The notes below the pieces were generated by a model. It saw nothing but the letters and a program-made list of their open reading frames with translations. It searched no databases and was not told where the DNA came from. From Dimargaris cristalligena (lineage: Eukaryota > Kickxellomycota > Dimargaritomycetes > Dimargaritales > Dimargaritaceae): a stretch of DNA of 26,212 nucleotides. How positions within the stretch are numbered: position 1 is the first letter of the stretch; every line of letters begins with the position of its first letter. The DNA lies in NCBI GenBank assembly GCA_027576995.1, contig JANBQC010000402.1, positions 1 to 26,212 on the forward strand, in the 5' to 3' direction. Both the position numbers and the translations under genes were made by a program. Shown here piece after piece: positions 7,794 to 19,111 of the stretch.

Positions 7794-10700
7794 AGGTCGG
7801 GGAAAAGAGGAGGTGTGATGTACCAATATGTGGCAAAGAGTTTGGGATGGTTTGCACATTAGGATATCCAGGTTATTAAAAAATGATGAGGGAATATTGG
7901 GGGAGGCCTCCAGTCTGCTATTTATATAGTGCTTAACCAAGGGTTTTATTAACCAAGTACTATATAGGGTGACCCTACCACTCCCAGCAAAGTAAACTAC
8001 AGTTCTAGTTCTATTGCATTGACTTATCGGGGAGACAATGTCCTAGTTGCTAATGGGTATTAGGAATGGTATTAGCAGTTGTATTCATGACCACCCATTC
8101 CCTTTGTTAATGATTCATATTACAACATGGAAGCCAACAATAAGTCATTCGACATTCAAACCAGTCACTGGGGTATAACTAGGAACAATGAATCGATGCT
8201 ATGACCCAATCCCCTGTGTATGGCACCCCTTCCTGGGATTTGGTTATGGCTGGGGTTTCCTGACAGGTGGGTTATTCTACAAAATGGGCTATTTGCAATA
8301 ACTATTCAGTAAAGTATCCTACAGTATCGGGCCTATTCTTACACAAAAATAATCAAACAGGTGAGGAACATTAGACCCTGCAGTGAATAAGGCAATATGC
8401 CTTATTTAGGGATATCAATCCCGGTCAGGCACTATATTGTGCTGCTGATGGATCCAGCTGGACTCCGCCCGACTATCCGGACTGCTAATCAAATGACTGC
8501 AGGCTAGCCATAACATGGACAATGGCCAACACCGTGCTCCTAATATGAAGGGTGAAGCCTTCAGACCTTTAACAATGTGTTGTAGCCGCCGATGGACAGG
8601 AAATTGCAGATAATCACCCTAGTACAATTATGGTAGATAATTTAAATTCAGTTACTATGATTTATTTATTTTTGGTTTTTGCCTCTCGTGATAATTAGGA
8701 CAGGTACTAGTAAGTATGCCTGGTGTTTAGTATAGTGGCTATATCATCCCTTCATGGGTTGAACAGTGTGCTGGTATCTTGGACTAGTCTTCATGTTATG
8801 CTGTTAATGCGGCACCACCGGAGGTGCCTAGTATCAACCAGAGGCCCCATGGACCGGGGGTCCCCACCAGAACACCACAGGTGCATACTACACCCATGGC
8901 TATTGAACCACCAGACATTAGGGACATCAATACTCCACTATAAAAACGGGCCATTAGGATACCCTGATGTGGACCCTTAGATGACTATTAATCCTATCCG
9001 CTGCCCATTAAACTATTACTGCCTATTATCATCTAGTGTCCTCATATCTACTGCTATTAATAAAAGAGACCTTCTTAATTTAAATGCGCTCATACATATT
9101 CGCTATCAGCAATACCATTGGTATTATGATTTTTCCGAATAATGCACCCACTGCTGGGCCATAGGTATATAGTGATGGCTTTATATACATGATTAAGAAT
9201 ACCTCCCTCCCTTTTTATGGAATTGCCTCGCCTGCCTTCTGGGGTGCATAGTTTCAACAGGACTAATGTTCGGGCCACTGTCAGTCATATAGAATATGAT
9301 AAAGTCAATAAACTAGATGGCAATCGTGCGGTGGAGATTGTAATAATACTTGCTTGGAACGATTGGACCTGAATTCCCAGGATTGCTCGTTTTATGGCCT
9401 TAATAAGGAACGGTATTCCCGGTTGGCTTGATGCCATGATTTTAATACTTTATAGGTGTAATACAATCCTACTGTACCCGGCTTTAGATGACAGATGGTA
9501 ATAAAGACAGCCGATTATATTTTAGCTGAGAATGCATATTTAATTAATAGCTTGTTTTCATTTACAATTAGATTAAACCGATCCCATATTTATTGTACTG
9601 TCCGCCAATGAATATACCAGGTGGGCTTGGAAGAGGTGGGTTGACGCACATGGAATAGTAGATTGGCTATGCCTGCTCCCCCCAGATTAGGGTACCCAAT
9701 TTAAGGGGGAACAATCTTAAAGCAAATACCAATTTATACATCCATTTTCAGGTATACTGAGTATAGCATAGGTGTCATTTCCATAAGAATGGTTGGGCAT
9801 TAACCAGGTGGCTTGGACCAGAGCAATTGAATGGCTGTCTTTTTGCCAGTGTTCAGGCAGTAATGTGCTTATTCGGGAGTTGAAAGGTATATGACACTGG
9901 TATTCCTGAGGGATGCATGTCAAACACGTGACTTAGTATTACGAAATAGTGTCCAGTATTATACGGTTCGTTAAAATAAATTATATAGTAATTGTGGTGC
10001 AATTGATAAGAAATTCAGAGGTAGCCTGATGGGTTTATATACCCTGTATGTAGTTTTATTTTCGACATAAGGTAAATTGTTCAATTAGGTTGACCATGGC
10101 GTAGCATTATCGTTGCCAATATCCCACACTTTGCTGCGACAGAGTGAATCACTTACGAAGCACTAGTTCAATTGGTCTAGTATTTACAGGTTATTTAGTT
10201 GGATTATCTTCTACTGGGTCAGAATGTTGGTTGAGCCTACTGTCCAGCGCGTAGTTATCGATTGAAAGAGACCAGTTTCTTAGGAAATTTCATACGTTTG
10301 ATCCCACTTTTTGCGAAACTACCACTATTCCTAAAGGATATTTAATGCAGCCGTACAGAATCAGGATGTTTCCGCGTTGCTCTAGATTAATATCTTGGGA
10401 AGATAAACTGTAAGGGGGCGAATTCCCTATGCTTGCGTTGAGTCAGGAGGGGGATGGTGGGGTACGTTTTTATATTCCCTCAGCGTCTGGGGGTTATTCC
10501 TATTCAATCAGTATCAGCACTATTCCTTTACACCCCGTCCCAGGAATGCAGAGGGATCGCATTGTTGTGCCTTCGGGTTTGAATAAAAGCTATAATAGGG
10601 TAGGGCGGGCATCCAGTACAAATAATTATTGTCTGGCTATAACAAAAGGATCTGGGGGGTAGTAAAGTGTTAAACTCGAGGTACCTATGTAGCTCTTTTA

Positions 10701-11014
10701 AAAATCGGTAGAAATGCGCACCTCGCTAATACCGCGCCTTCAGTTATGTCTAATCTAATACGCCCCCTTGTCGTCTTGTGTTAACTGCAATTCAATCACC
10801 GGCAGCGCATGGTTAGTCTGCAATTGATTTCATTGCGGATTGGTGCCCTCCTGGCGTATAACTGCGTATATATCACCACCCCTCCCGTGGGGCGTTTAAT
10901 GTGCAGCAACAGGCTTGGGTTTGCTGACTCGCATTCGGTGGCATTTTCCCACAAATAATGCCACCAGCCAATATCCACATACACTTATGGATTGGTACTA
11001 CTAAAAAAAACAGA

Positions 11015-11020
11015 TTTATT
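11015..11020 (-). terminator. Candidate poly(A) signal of the secreted-protein gene
   Basis: AATAAA on the minus strand about 120 nt after the stop codon, the first canonical hexamer downstream. Confidence 0.4.
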
Positions 11021-11140
11021 GAATAGGGGGGCCCGGATATGGTTTTTCTTTCGACCCGCAAAAGGACCTACCCTCATACCAAACAAGTAATATACACCGT
11101 GGAATGGGTTTCCATCTAGTGGTCGGAATGCGAATTATTA

Positions 11141-11794
11141 CTAAATATGATGGGAGGGGTCAGTCAAGGCAAAGGCGTAGTCCGTGATGGGCTTACAGTC
11201 CTTCTTTTCGACACGATGGGTCGATTGTTGATTGAATTTCTCAAAGAAGTAGCGGTTCTCCGCGGAAAAAATGTAAATGGCAACACTGTTGGGGTTAGTG
11301 AACTGGCCCTCGATCACCAAACAGCCATTATGTTTTTGCACCGCGTTGACGGGCATGCCGTCCAGGTCCTTGACGTACACGTGATCGCCCAGATTAAAGT
11401 CGGCGGACGCCGCACTGGCGTACGGGAAGAGGACGTTACCGGTTTGGCCAATGGCGGAGCCAGTGCGGGCATAGCAGCCATAGGGTTTGGTGGCGGACTT
11501 GCCCTCCACCACGGTGTACCATTCCTGGCCGTTCCAGCGGCCCGACCCGAGCTGGGCCAGACTTTCGGCAAAGGGCTTGGTTACTCGGCGGGTGCCCGTG
11601 GGCTTGCCGCTGGTACAGATGTTGATGTTGACATACTCAGTGGAGTTGCGGTAAAATTCGCTAAAGGCGCTCCCGTATTGGTCAACGATCTTGTCGCTGT
11701 TGTATGGACTGGTGGCGGCGGGTAGGGCGCTGGCCGAACCGGCGGTCAGAGCCAGGATGGTGACGGCACAGCCAACTAAAATAGACTTGAGCAT
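11141..11794 (-). CDS. Small secreted protein, possible double-psi beta-barrel fold
   Basis: The 217-residue frame begins at the ATG at 11794-11792. Upstream in-frame codons exist, but this start gives a textbook signal peptide: MLK, then a hydrophobic core VGCAVTILALTAG, then the cleavage region ASALPA (about residue 23-26). The mature protein has four cysteines (60, 107, 158, 200), so two disulfides are possible, and one N-glycosylation sequon at Asn50 (NST). The segment DHVYVKDLDGMPV...HNGCLVIEG (138-162) resembles the six-stranded double-psi barrel seen in RlpA, expansin-like and 3D-domain proteins. That link is by eye and weak. There is no GPI or membrane tail. A TATA box lies 157 nt upstream and a poly(A) signal 120 nt downstream. 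It sits alone between two gene-free spacers. I do not recognise a specific function. Confidence 0.75.
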   Translation of the reverse strand: MLKSILVGCAVTILALTAGSASALPAATSPYNSDKIVDQYGSAFSEFYRNSTEYVNINICTSGKPTGTRRVTKPFAESLAQLGSGRWNGQEWYTVVEGKSATKPYGCYARTGSAIGQTGNVLFPYASAASADFNLGDHVYVKDLDGMPVNAVQKHNGCLVIEGQFTNPNSVAIYIFSAENRYFFEKFNQQSTHRVEKKDCKPITDYAFALTDPSHHI

Positions 11795-13661
11795 TTTGGA
11801 CGTTATATGTATGATAAGATAGTAAGAGTAGTGGCGATGCGGTAAGAAGTACAGCGTGAAAGGAAATTTGACGACCGGCGTAGGGGATAATAGGGGCAAA
11901 GGGTTGAAGCAAGTAGGGTTGATAATTTAGCAGAGTGTGCAGATGGGTCGCTTTTATAATTTCCGCAGGGTAAATGAATCGACTGGTTGTGAGAATGAAG
12001 TGAAGGGGCGGGTTGAAGGGGGTGCGGCGGAAAAAAATATATTCAAGGCTCCAGTTCAGATGGGAAGGCCCAAATGTGAAAGGAGTGTTCACAGATGATA
12101 TCTTGAAAGGGAATACCAGATACCTTGAAGCGTGCGTATTTACAGGGGGGTGCAGGCAGCTGACCAGCGAGGCCTAAAAAAGCGCAGGCTTGTATTCCCC
12201 ATTATAGGGCCGTATTGGTTATACCGCCCACCCCTGATTCAATAATAATTGTTTATTCAACAATTCCTAATGCATGGGGCCGAAGTTGGAATCAAGGGGG
12301 GCAAAAGCCACATTGAGCATTGATCGGCCCGTTTGTACGAAGCGTCGGAGGCAAATATGTATAAACGAAGTGCCGGGCGGACATAATGGGTAATCACTAC
12401 CTCGCTCATAGCAAAGAGGGCTAAAAGCACCCCCCCCCTTCTGCTTCATTCAGTGAACACCCAACAATCGGTTACCGTAACCTGTAGGTTTAATGAGATT
12501 TAGGGACATTCCGGTCAACTGTGCCTACTTCTATTTGTATGATAATTATGGGTCGGGCTAAAGAATGGAGCTTCAGTACAGGAGAATACGAGCAGGAGGG
12601 CTATTCACCCGAGAATGGTGTACACTGATAAACAGGGGTTAGAATGCTCAGTCGTCCCATTTACAAAGGGATTGGCGATAGTTCCTCATGCCACATCCGG
12701 GTCCCTTATTGATTGTACTTTACCAAGCCCCTCCGGGGGGTTCTTGCCAAAGGGACTGTGGCTATGTAAACTCGTTGGGGCTTAGGGTGCCATTGTATCC
12801 ACTGGTCCATTCCCTTAGCGATTAATTGGCCTACTTGAACTGGCGAAGGGTAGATCGGATTCATTATAGAATCCCTCCAATGCTACTGTAATGAGTGATG
12901 TCATTTAAGCTAAGCCCATCAGAATTATGGCGGGCCAATCTATATAAGGGTCAAAACAAACTCGCCATTTAATTAAGTTGCAGTTATTGATCGGTGTTTA
13001 AAGGACTGTTACGTTGGGCCAGTGGGTATACTCGAATGCCTATTAATAGGCCACACCAACATTGTTTTGCCCACATCATGTCAATCCTTTACCCAAAGAC
13101 TTGGCACAGAATCGATGACTTAGTCCTTAAACCAATTTAAGCTACAACTTACAAGCTCCTTCATACCGGACTAGGTAAAATTGAAATTCAATAAGATGGT
13201 TCCGTCTCAGTGCTTGTCCGAGGGTTAAATCTATAGCGTATACTGTCAGTATATATTGAGTATATTATCAGCTTATCTTTGGAAATAATCCATCTAAGTA
13301 CCTGATAAGGAAATACCATATAATACGGCTGAATGCAAAAAACCATTAAAAAAAACACCCCGTAATATCTAGATTAGCATCCAACTATGTGATTGGCTGA
13401 TGCTGAGACCTTTTCCAAGGCCCTGTTTTTTCTCATCCCACTGTGGCCAATTTACCAGAATAGGGAAAATCACTGGCCCAGTTGAGTTGGTACCACCTAA
13501 ACCGAAGTGGCCCTCAAGCAGATCGAGGCATTTCAAAAAGCAACCGAGCCCTTTTCACTCTTTTCCCCCATCCTTCTCTCCGTATTTTGCCAGTACTCGG
13601 GCTTTGCACACCATTGCTGCTGCTGTTCCGCCCTCCATTACCCTCCCAGTTTGTTGTCGCA
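11795..13661. other. 1.9 kb spacer between divergent genes
   Basis: The left end is the promoter and 5' UTR of the secreted-protein gene. The right end is the TYW1 promoter, with ATTGG at 13392-13396, CCAAT at 13447-13451 and a C+T-rich stretch before the start. In between is AT-rich sequence with no recognisable gene. The 154-codon ORF at 13400-13864 runs through the TYW1 leader, first exon and intron and is probably a shadow. Confidence 0.5.
11951..11958 (-). promoter_or_regulatory. TATA box of the secreted-protein gene
   Basis: Minus-strand TATAAAAG lies 157 nt upstream of the start codon. It is the only clear TATA box next to a gene in this window, consistent with a regulated rather than housekeeping gene. 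Confidence 0.5.
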
Positions 13662-16311
13662 ATGAGCTGCTCCGCCGGCGATTCCCCACTGCAGTCAGGT
13701 ACGTCGAGGTCCTCCCAGCCTCCCTTGTCATACCGCCACCGCAGAGCCATACCGGGCCTAGCTCATCAACTAGGACCGGTAACCGGGTAGCGTTCCATAA
13801 CAAGTCCTGGGTTGAAGCGGGGCTGTTGGCCCCACCTATCGTTATGTTATATCATACGAGTTAGAAACTGACCATTAAAAATATGTAAATATCCCTTGCT
13901 ACTCGACTCTTTTAGAGCACTGTAACCTGGTACCGGAAACCGCCTGGTACCAGAGCCCCTGGGCGACCGGGGCTTTGACTCTGGCCATCGCCAGCTACTT
14001 CGTCTACCACCAAATCCGACACACCATTAGGGTCACGCGAAAGACGGCCGCGAAGACCCAGGAGACGACGCCGACAACGACCTCCCCCCGCAATATTGTC
14101 CCCACCACACTTCCCAAGGAGAAGTGCGCCGCTTCCCCCGATTCGCCGACGTCCGAATCCCCCGCCTGTTGCCGCGGGGCTGCTTCCCCAACCGCTTGCC
14201 AATGCCCATCGTCCGCCCTGAAGGATCCGGCCACCCGGGAGGCCATCTTATCCACCTACTACCACGAAGCGCCGCTCAAAATCTTCACCGGGGGTCAAAC
14301 GGGCACTGCCCAGAAATTTAGTCAGCTGCTGAAGGAGCAACTCGCGTCGGCAGGAAAAATCCCCGCCGTCATCCAGGATATCGCCGAGTACGACACCGAA
14401 AGCTTCTTTACCGAAAAAGCCGTTTGTGTGTTTTTGTTGGCCACCTATAATGTGGAAAATCCCACAGAGTGGTTTCTCAAGTGGCTGGAGGATGCCAAGT
14501 ACGATTTCCGACTTGGCAACGAATGCCTAGCCCACCTACGGTTCGCCGTGTTTGGCTTGGGTGACTCGGCCTACGGTGACGAATTTGGCATTGCTGGACG
14601 GAATACCGATAGATGGTTGGGCTCCCTCGGTGCCCGCCGTATGTACCCCCTGGGCGAAGGTGATAAGAATGAAGGTAAGTAGTGTCCACCTTGTTGATTA
14701 GCAGGTATATTGGCCCCTAAACCAACCGTCAGCAATATTCCTAGGGTTAGGATCGGCTCGATTATTTGTTTCCGGGCCTTTTCTTCGAGTTACTTACCTA
14801 TAATCCCTACACTGCTATCCTTTATTTATCTCCCCTATATAGACCAACTCGCCAGCTTCGAAGCCTGGACACAAGGTCTACTGAGCACCCTTCTGGATCC
14901 TGAGGCCTACACAGCACCCATCGAGGCCGACGCCCGTATATCGGACGCCGAGGACGAGGACGAGAACGAAGAGGACACCACCCCGGATAACAAGGATGTG
15001 CTCGGCGGCAGTGATGGTGAAATGGTCGACCTCGAGGATATGGGCGGCGTGGCCCGTCGTATCCAAGAAGCCCGGGAGCAGCGCCGGGATGATGAGGCCA
15101 GCTTCGCCGCTTCCCAAACTTCGCGAGTCACCAAGCGACCCTACCGGCCCATCGGCGAGGGTGCCGAAGCCCGGCCCGTCCGAGCGCCGCGGGCTATGGT
15201 CAGTCCCATGATTCACCAGAACCTGACCAAACAGGGCTACAAAGTCATTGGGTCCCACTCGGGGGTCAAAATCTGTCGGTGGACCAAGGCCGCCCTCCGG
15301 GGCCGGGGCTTCTGCTATAAGCACAGTTTCTACGGCATCCAGAGCCATTTGTGTATGGAGACCACCCCGTCCCTGGCCTGTGCCAACAAGTGCGTGTTCT
15401 GCTGGCGTCACCATACCAACCCAGTGGGAACCGAATGGCGCTGGCAAATGGACGACCCGGGGTTTATTTTGGAGGGTGCCCTTCAGAACCACTACCAGAT
15501 GATTAAGCAACTCAAGGGCGTACCCGGTGTCAAAGCCGATCGGTTCCAGGAAGCCTTCCAGGTCAAGCACTGTGCCCTGTCGCTCGTGGGCGAGCCCATC
15601 ATGTATCCCCGTATCAACGAGTTTATCCGGATGCTACACGAACAAAATATTTCCAGTTTCCTCGTCACCAACGCCCAATTCCCCGACGCCATTGCCGACT
15701 TGGACCCCGTGACCCAGCTCTACGTGAGCGTGGATGCGAGTACCAAAGAAAGCCTCAAAAAAGTGGACCGGCCGCTGTTCCGGGACTTCTGGGAACGTTT
15801 CCTGGACAGTTTGGATGCCCTGCGGGCCAAAGGTCAACGTACGGTGTATCGACTTACCCTCGTTAAGGATTACAACACCGAGGAATTGGCCAACTACGTG
15901 GAACTGATCCAGCGTGGTCGCCCCGAGTTCATTGAAATCAAGGGGGTCACCTTCTGCGGATTCAGCGGAGCTAGCAACCTGTCCATGCAGAACGTACCCT
16001 ACCACAACGAAGTTGTCCATTTCGTTCAGAAATTGGTCAGTTTGCTGGGGGATGAATACGGCATCGCCTGCGAACACGCCCACAGCTGTTCCATCTTAGT
16101 GGCCCATACCAAATTCCACCGCGAAGGGCGGTGGCATACCTGGATAGATTACGCCAAGTTCCAGCAGCTGGTGAAGAGCGGTGCTTCGTTTAATAGTTTG
16201 GATTTTACCGCGCCGACACCCGACTGGGCGGTATTTGGTAACGAACACCACGGCTTCGATCCCAGCGATACTCGGTTCTACCGTAAGAAGGGTGGCAAGA
16301 GTAGTGGGTAG
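13662..16311 (+). CDS. TYW1: tRNA 4-demethylwyosine synthase TYW1, three exons
   Basis: TYW1 builds the tricyclic base of wybutosine at G37 of tRNA-Phe from N1-methylguanosine and pyruvate. Exons: 13662-13698, 13916-14674 and 14843-16311, 754 residues. Intron 1 (217 nt) runs from GTACGT to CTCTTTTAG. Intron 2 (168 nt) runs from GTAAGT to CCCTATATAG. Both joins keep frame (codons for Glu13 and Asp266). Residues about 29-43 are a hydrophobic segment, as in other eukaryotic TYW1. The flavodoxin domain starts at KIFTGGQTGTAQKF (134-147), with FMN-site loops LATYNVENPTEWF and VFGLGDSAYG. An acidic linker (about 293-355) follows. The radical-SAM domain has CANKCVFC (Cys445, 449, 452) binding the 4Fe-4S cluster, then HHTNPVGTEWRW, LVGEPIMYP and VTQLYVSVDAST. 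Family identity is certain; exon 1 is inferred from splice sites. Confidence 0.96.
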
Positions 16312-17087
16312 TTTACTGTGCTCCGCACTCCACTCCTTCCCAATACGTATGCACATCAAACAATTCGTTAAAGTCTCCTGGGCTATACCTGATTATCACT
16401 CCACATGCCCGTGATTTTATTATATATAATACTTTAAATATGGTTATCCCCTTTATATTTTTGTAAATGCAGTCATTTCTTAAACCCATTTACCAACTTA
16501 ACCAGCATCAAAGTAAGCGGAATTGGGATTCGGGCTGCCAAGCCGTGTAAGTGACTGGACTGTAAATAGATGGCTATTTATCACCCTTTACTATTACTAT
16601 CTATGTGGTCAGGACAATGGTTGATTTAGAGTCCAATGGGAGGTAGTGATATGTCAGGTTTTTTTAAAAAAAACCAGCCATATTAAATAGATGAATTACA
16701 TTATTACATCAGTAGACCCAATAGTATTTAATCATTAGGTGGGCCTGGATCCAATCAATCCAGCATTCGGGGTTCAGTAACAGCGATCCATGCTCTCGCC
16801 CAACTACTTCTTGTACTCGCGATATTTGTGGATTTGGACCGCACCTATAATTAAATTTTTATATTCGCATATAGACCAGCTAGGTTGTCGAATCTGTAAT
16901 CAATTTATGTTACGTCGCCAAACTCAATGCATTGTCGGATATATTTTTTTAAAAATATATATATGGGAGTGGCCGTAACCATTAAACCTGGAACCTAACG
17001 CCCCCTCTCAATAGGTGTACACTCCGACTAATGTAAGCTAGTCGATCTATTTATGCGCTTCGTGGGAATAGTTTAGTTGAGTTCAGT
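16312..17087. other. Convergent spacer, TYW1 / BRF2-like gene
   Basis: AT-rich sequence between two tail-to-tail genes. It contains A/T palindromes at 16657-16675 and 16939-16964. No canonical AATAAA is clear for either gene, so variant signals are likely. I see no gene. Confidence 0.5.
16657..16675. repeat. Palindromic T7A8 tract flanked by GG/CC
   Basis: GG, seven T, eight A, CC form a near-perfect palindrome. A similar AT palindrome (ATATATTTTT...AAAAATATAT) lies at 16939-16964. Either could extrude or simply exclude nucleosomes at the 3' ends of two convergent genes. Confidence 0.5.
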
Positions 17088-19111
17088 TTAGTTGTGGAGT
17101 GGGCTCGGGGTTTTTTTTAGGTAATTGTCAATTTCAATTTCCGAAATACCGTCTGCAGTTTGATCACCGGTGGTTGTTTCGTTCGAATGGGGACTGTTTT
17201 CTGAATGGGGTCGTCCCACACGGTAGCCATGCCACCCACCACAGAAAGGGCACCCACTGAGCAGATCCCGGACTTGTTGATCCAAAGGCCAAAGGGGGAG
17301 ATCGGGGTCCGGCTGGTCGGCGTATACATAGGTATCCTGGCCAATTTGGCAAGGCGGCAGGTGGGTGGCTATCGTGGTGACTAGGGAATCCAGATACTCC
17401 CGGGAGGCCGTGCGTAGAACCGAATCAGGGACGCCGGCTAAAATTAAACGCTGGAGCACTAGTTGCTCCTCATCCAAGGAGGTCGTTGGGTCGGGTTGGC
17501 TTAACTGTTGACGGACGGCGGCCAGTTGACTGTACCGCTGGTTTTTCTTAGATGGTAGTGATTCACTAATCTGGGGACCAAAGACCCGACTAAATACCGC
17601 GCTGGCCTTGACTGGAGGAATATTGGATTGTGACGAGGATACATCAGCGTCTGGCTCGCTAGTGGACGAGGGCTGGTCCGTTTGCTCGTCTACCTCGGGA
17701 CTGTTGGCCTCTACCGGATCGATTCCGGAGGTTATTTTATCGCTAATGGCTTGATGGTGCACGGCAACATCCCGGGCAAACCGGTAGGCTTGTCGGGTAG
17801 TCAACTGACCCACGGCCCAAGGAAGATACCGGGCGTAAAAATGGATCAATTTCTGCAATTCGCCATAGCGGGATGATAAGGTAATGCGTGACTGCTTCTC
17901 CATTTGTACACTTTGACTGACAATTTCGCGCAATCCGTGAATGTCCCCCGGCTCACCGATGAATATTGGGTTGGTTGGGCTGCCGGTAGGTACCGCCTCA
18001 GTCATCCCGGGTGGTGTGCTTACCTTTAGGGCATGCTCATGGGTGTACTGCTCGAGGGCCATCAGCGTAATCGCGCCGTACCAACCCGAGGGTCGACAGC
18101 CTCCAGTCGCATTAGCGGCCTTGACAAAGTCCCAAAGTCGATGGGCTACCTCGATAATGCGGGCACGGTGGGAGCTATGGAACAGTTGGTCAGAACTAGG
18201 CTTGGTCTTGGTCGGATCTGCATCGGAAATTTCCTGGTATAGACGGCCCATGTGCGTATATACCGAGTCGATGCACTGGGTTATAAATTCGCGGTCCCCC
18301 GTGAGGGCCTGGGTGGGAACCAGTGGCTGGAGTTTACGGAGGGTTCGGCCTAATTCGAAGCGTGTGACGCCGACAAGACTCTGCAGAGGGATAATTAACC
18401 GACACACTTATTGACAATGTCAGTTATATGTGTAGGGATCACCATAACTACGATTGTTCGCTAATGATGAAGGGGGTAGGTGGTGTCGATTATCCATGGG
18501 ACTTCCCGTCAACAGGCCTGCCCTAGCATATGTGTTTTTGGGTAGATTAGCGCTTAACTTACAGAAATATTTTCCATGGGTATAGGACGGGCGTTTTCAC
18601 GGGCTGCCACTAGTAAACAGGCACCGGCCAATATTTCGCCCGCTCGACCCAGCCGCAGGTCCGTAGACGATACGGCCAGATTAAATAGAAAGTGACACCG
18701 GTCAACCAGACCGGGCGCATTTAAGCAATCAGCGATTCGCTTAATGTAGGCCATGATACGCATAATTTCGGCTTTCCGCCGTGCCACTGTGTACGGGTGC
18801 AGTTCGGCCCTGGCCCGGCGGGCGGCGCGTTTCCCGGTCACTTTACCGGTGGAGGGATGGGAGGAGGAGGCGTCAGTCACCTGCTCTTCCCCGTTCAAGG
18901 GGGGTACCGGGGTAAGTTCGAGCCGCTGTCCGATATTAAAGCCTAAATGGACATCGGCCACCTGGGATCCCCTTTGCCAGTGGGGATTGTAGGCCGAGTC
19001 CTCCAGCCTATCCTGCGCCACAACTAACCCGCATTTCGTACATACGGTGGAGCCCTCGGAGGGGTTTTCGATAAAATACGTAGACGGGGCTTGGCAAGAA
19101 GGGCAGTGCAT
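17088..19111 (-). CDS. TFIIB-family RNA polymerase III factor, BRF2-like, two exons
   Basis: The protein has 613 residues: exon 1 19111-18563 (183 codons), an intron of 182 nt (GTAAGT to CCTCTGCAG), then exon 2 18380-17088. An N-terminal zinc ribbon has Cys3, 6, 24 and 27 (CPSC...CTKCGLVV). A basic, low-complexity linker follows. The first cyclin fold (about 125-205) includes LAGACLLVAARENARPIPME joined across the intron to SLVGVTRFELGRTLRKL, the TFIIB/Brf core. The second fold has TGGCRPSGWYGAITLMALEQ. The segment SSRYGELQKLIHFYARYLPW...RFARDVAVHHQAIS resembles human BRF2, and ISEIEIDNYLKK (595-606) resembles the BRF2 C-terminal ISDSEIEQYL; Brf1 has a related acidic EID-Y motif. Expected role: TFIIIB subunit bridging TBP and Pol III. 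Family secure; BRF2 rather than Brf1 is an inference by eye. Confidence 0.85.
18381..18562 (-). other. Intron of the BRF2-like gene
   Basis: Donor TCT|GTAAGT at 18562 and acceptor CCCTCTGCAG ending at 18381, 182 nt, phase 0. The frame stops within three codons if it is retained. Splicing joins the two halves of the first cyclin fold at a point where TFIIB-family proteins align without a gap. Confidence 0.85.

Larger units (their letters stand above)
6376..11140. other. 4.8 kb gene-free, AT-rich, CpG-poor spacer
   Basis: No ORF here has a recognisable domain; the longest (7557-7940 -, 8723-8980 +, 10429-10662 +) are under 130 codons. The first part should contain the rhodanese promoter, but no TATA box is clear; an ATTGG lies at 6844-6848. 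CG dinucleotides are rare: by hand I count 11 in 8041-8760. The stretch holds an inverted-repeat element at 6891-7048, a run of hairpins at 7542-7777 and a G12 tract at 7782-7793. It may be decayed repeat DNA, but I recognise no transposase or reverse transcriptase. I see no tRNA or rRNA. Confidence 0.55.

Noticed and set aside
10429..10662. 77-codon ORF with ATG start in the gene desert
   Set aside because: No domain, no signal peptide and no splice or promoter context; not distinguishable from chance.
6376..11140. Autonomous transposon or retroelement in the gene desert
   Set aside because: No transposase, integrase or reverse-transcriptase motif in any frame and no long terminal repeats seen.
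11147..11725. 192-codon ORF on the plus strand
   Set aside because: Antisense to the secreted-protein gene, which has a signal peptide, TATA box and poly(A) signal; the plus-strand product resembles nothing.
13400..13864. 154-codon ORF on the plus strand
   Set aside because: It crosses the TYW1 leader, exon 1 and intron 1 in another frame and has low-complexity composition.
14878..15570. 230-codon ORF on the minus strand
   Set aside because: Antisense to the linker and radical-SAM region of TYW1, whose family match is certain.
18019..18025. GTAAGC donor-like site inside exon 2 of the BRF2-like gene (minus strand)
   Set aside because: The only nearby acceptor (44 nt on) breaks the frame, and the unspliced frame runs on into conserved sequence.
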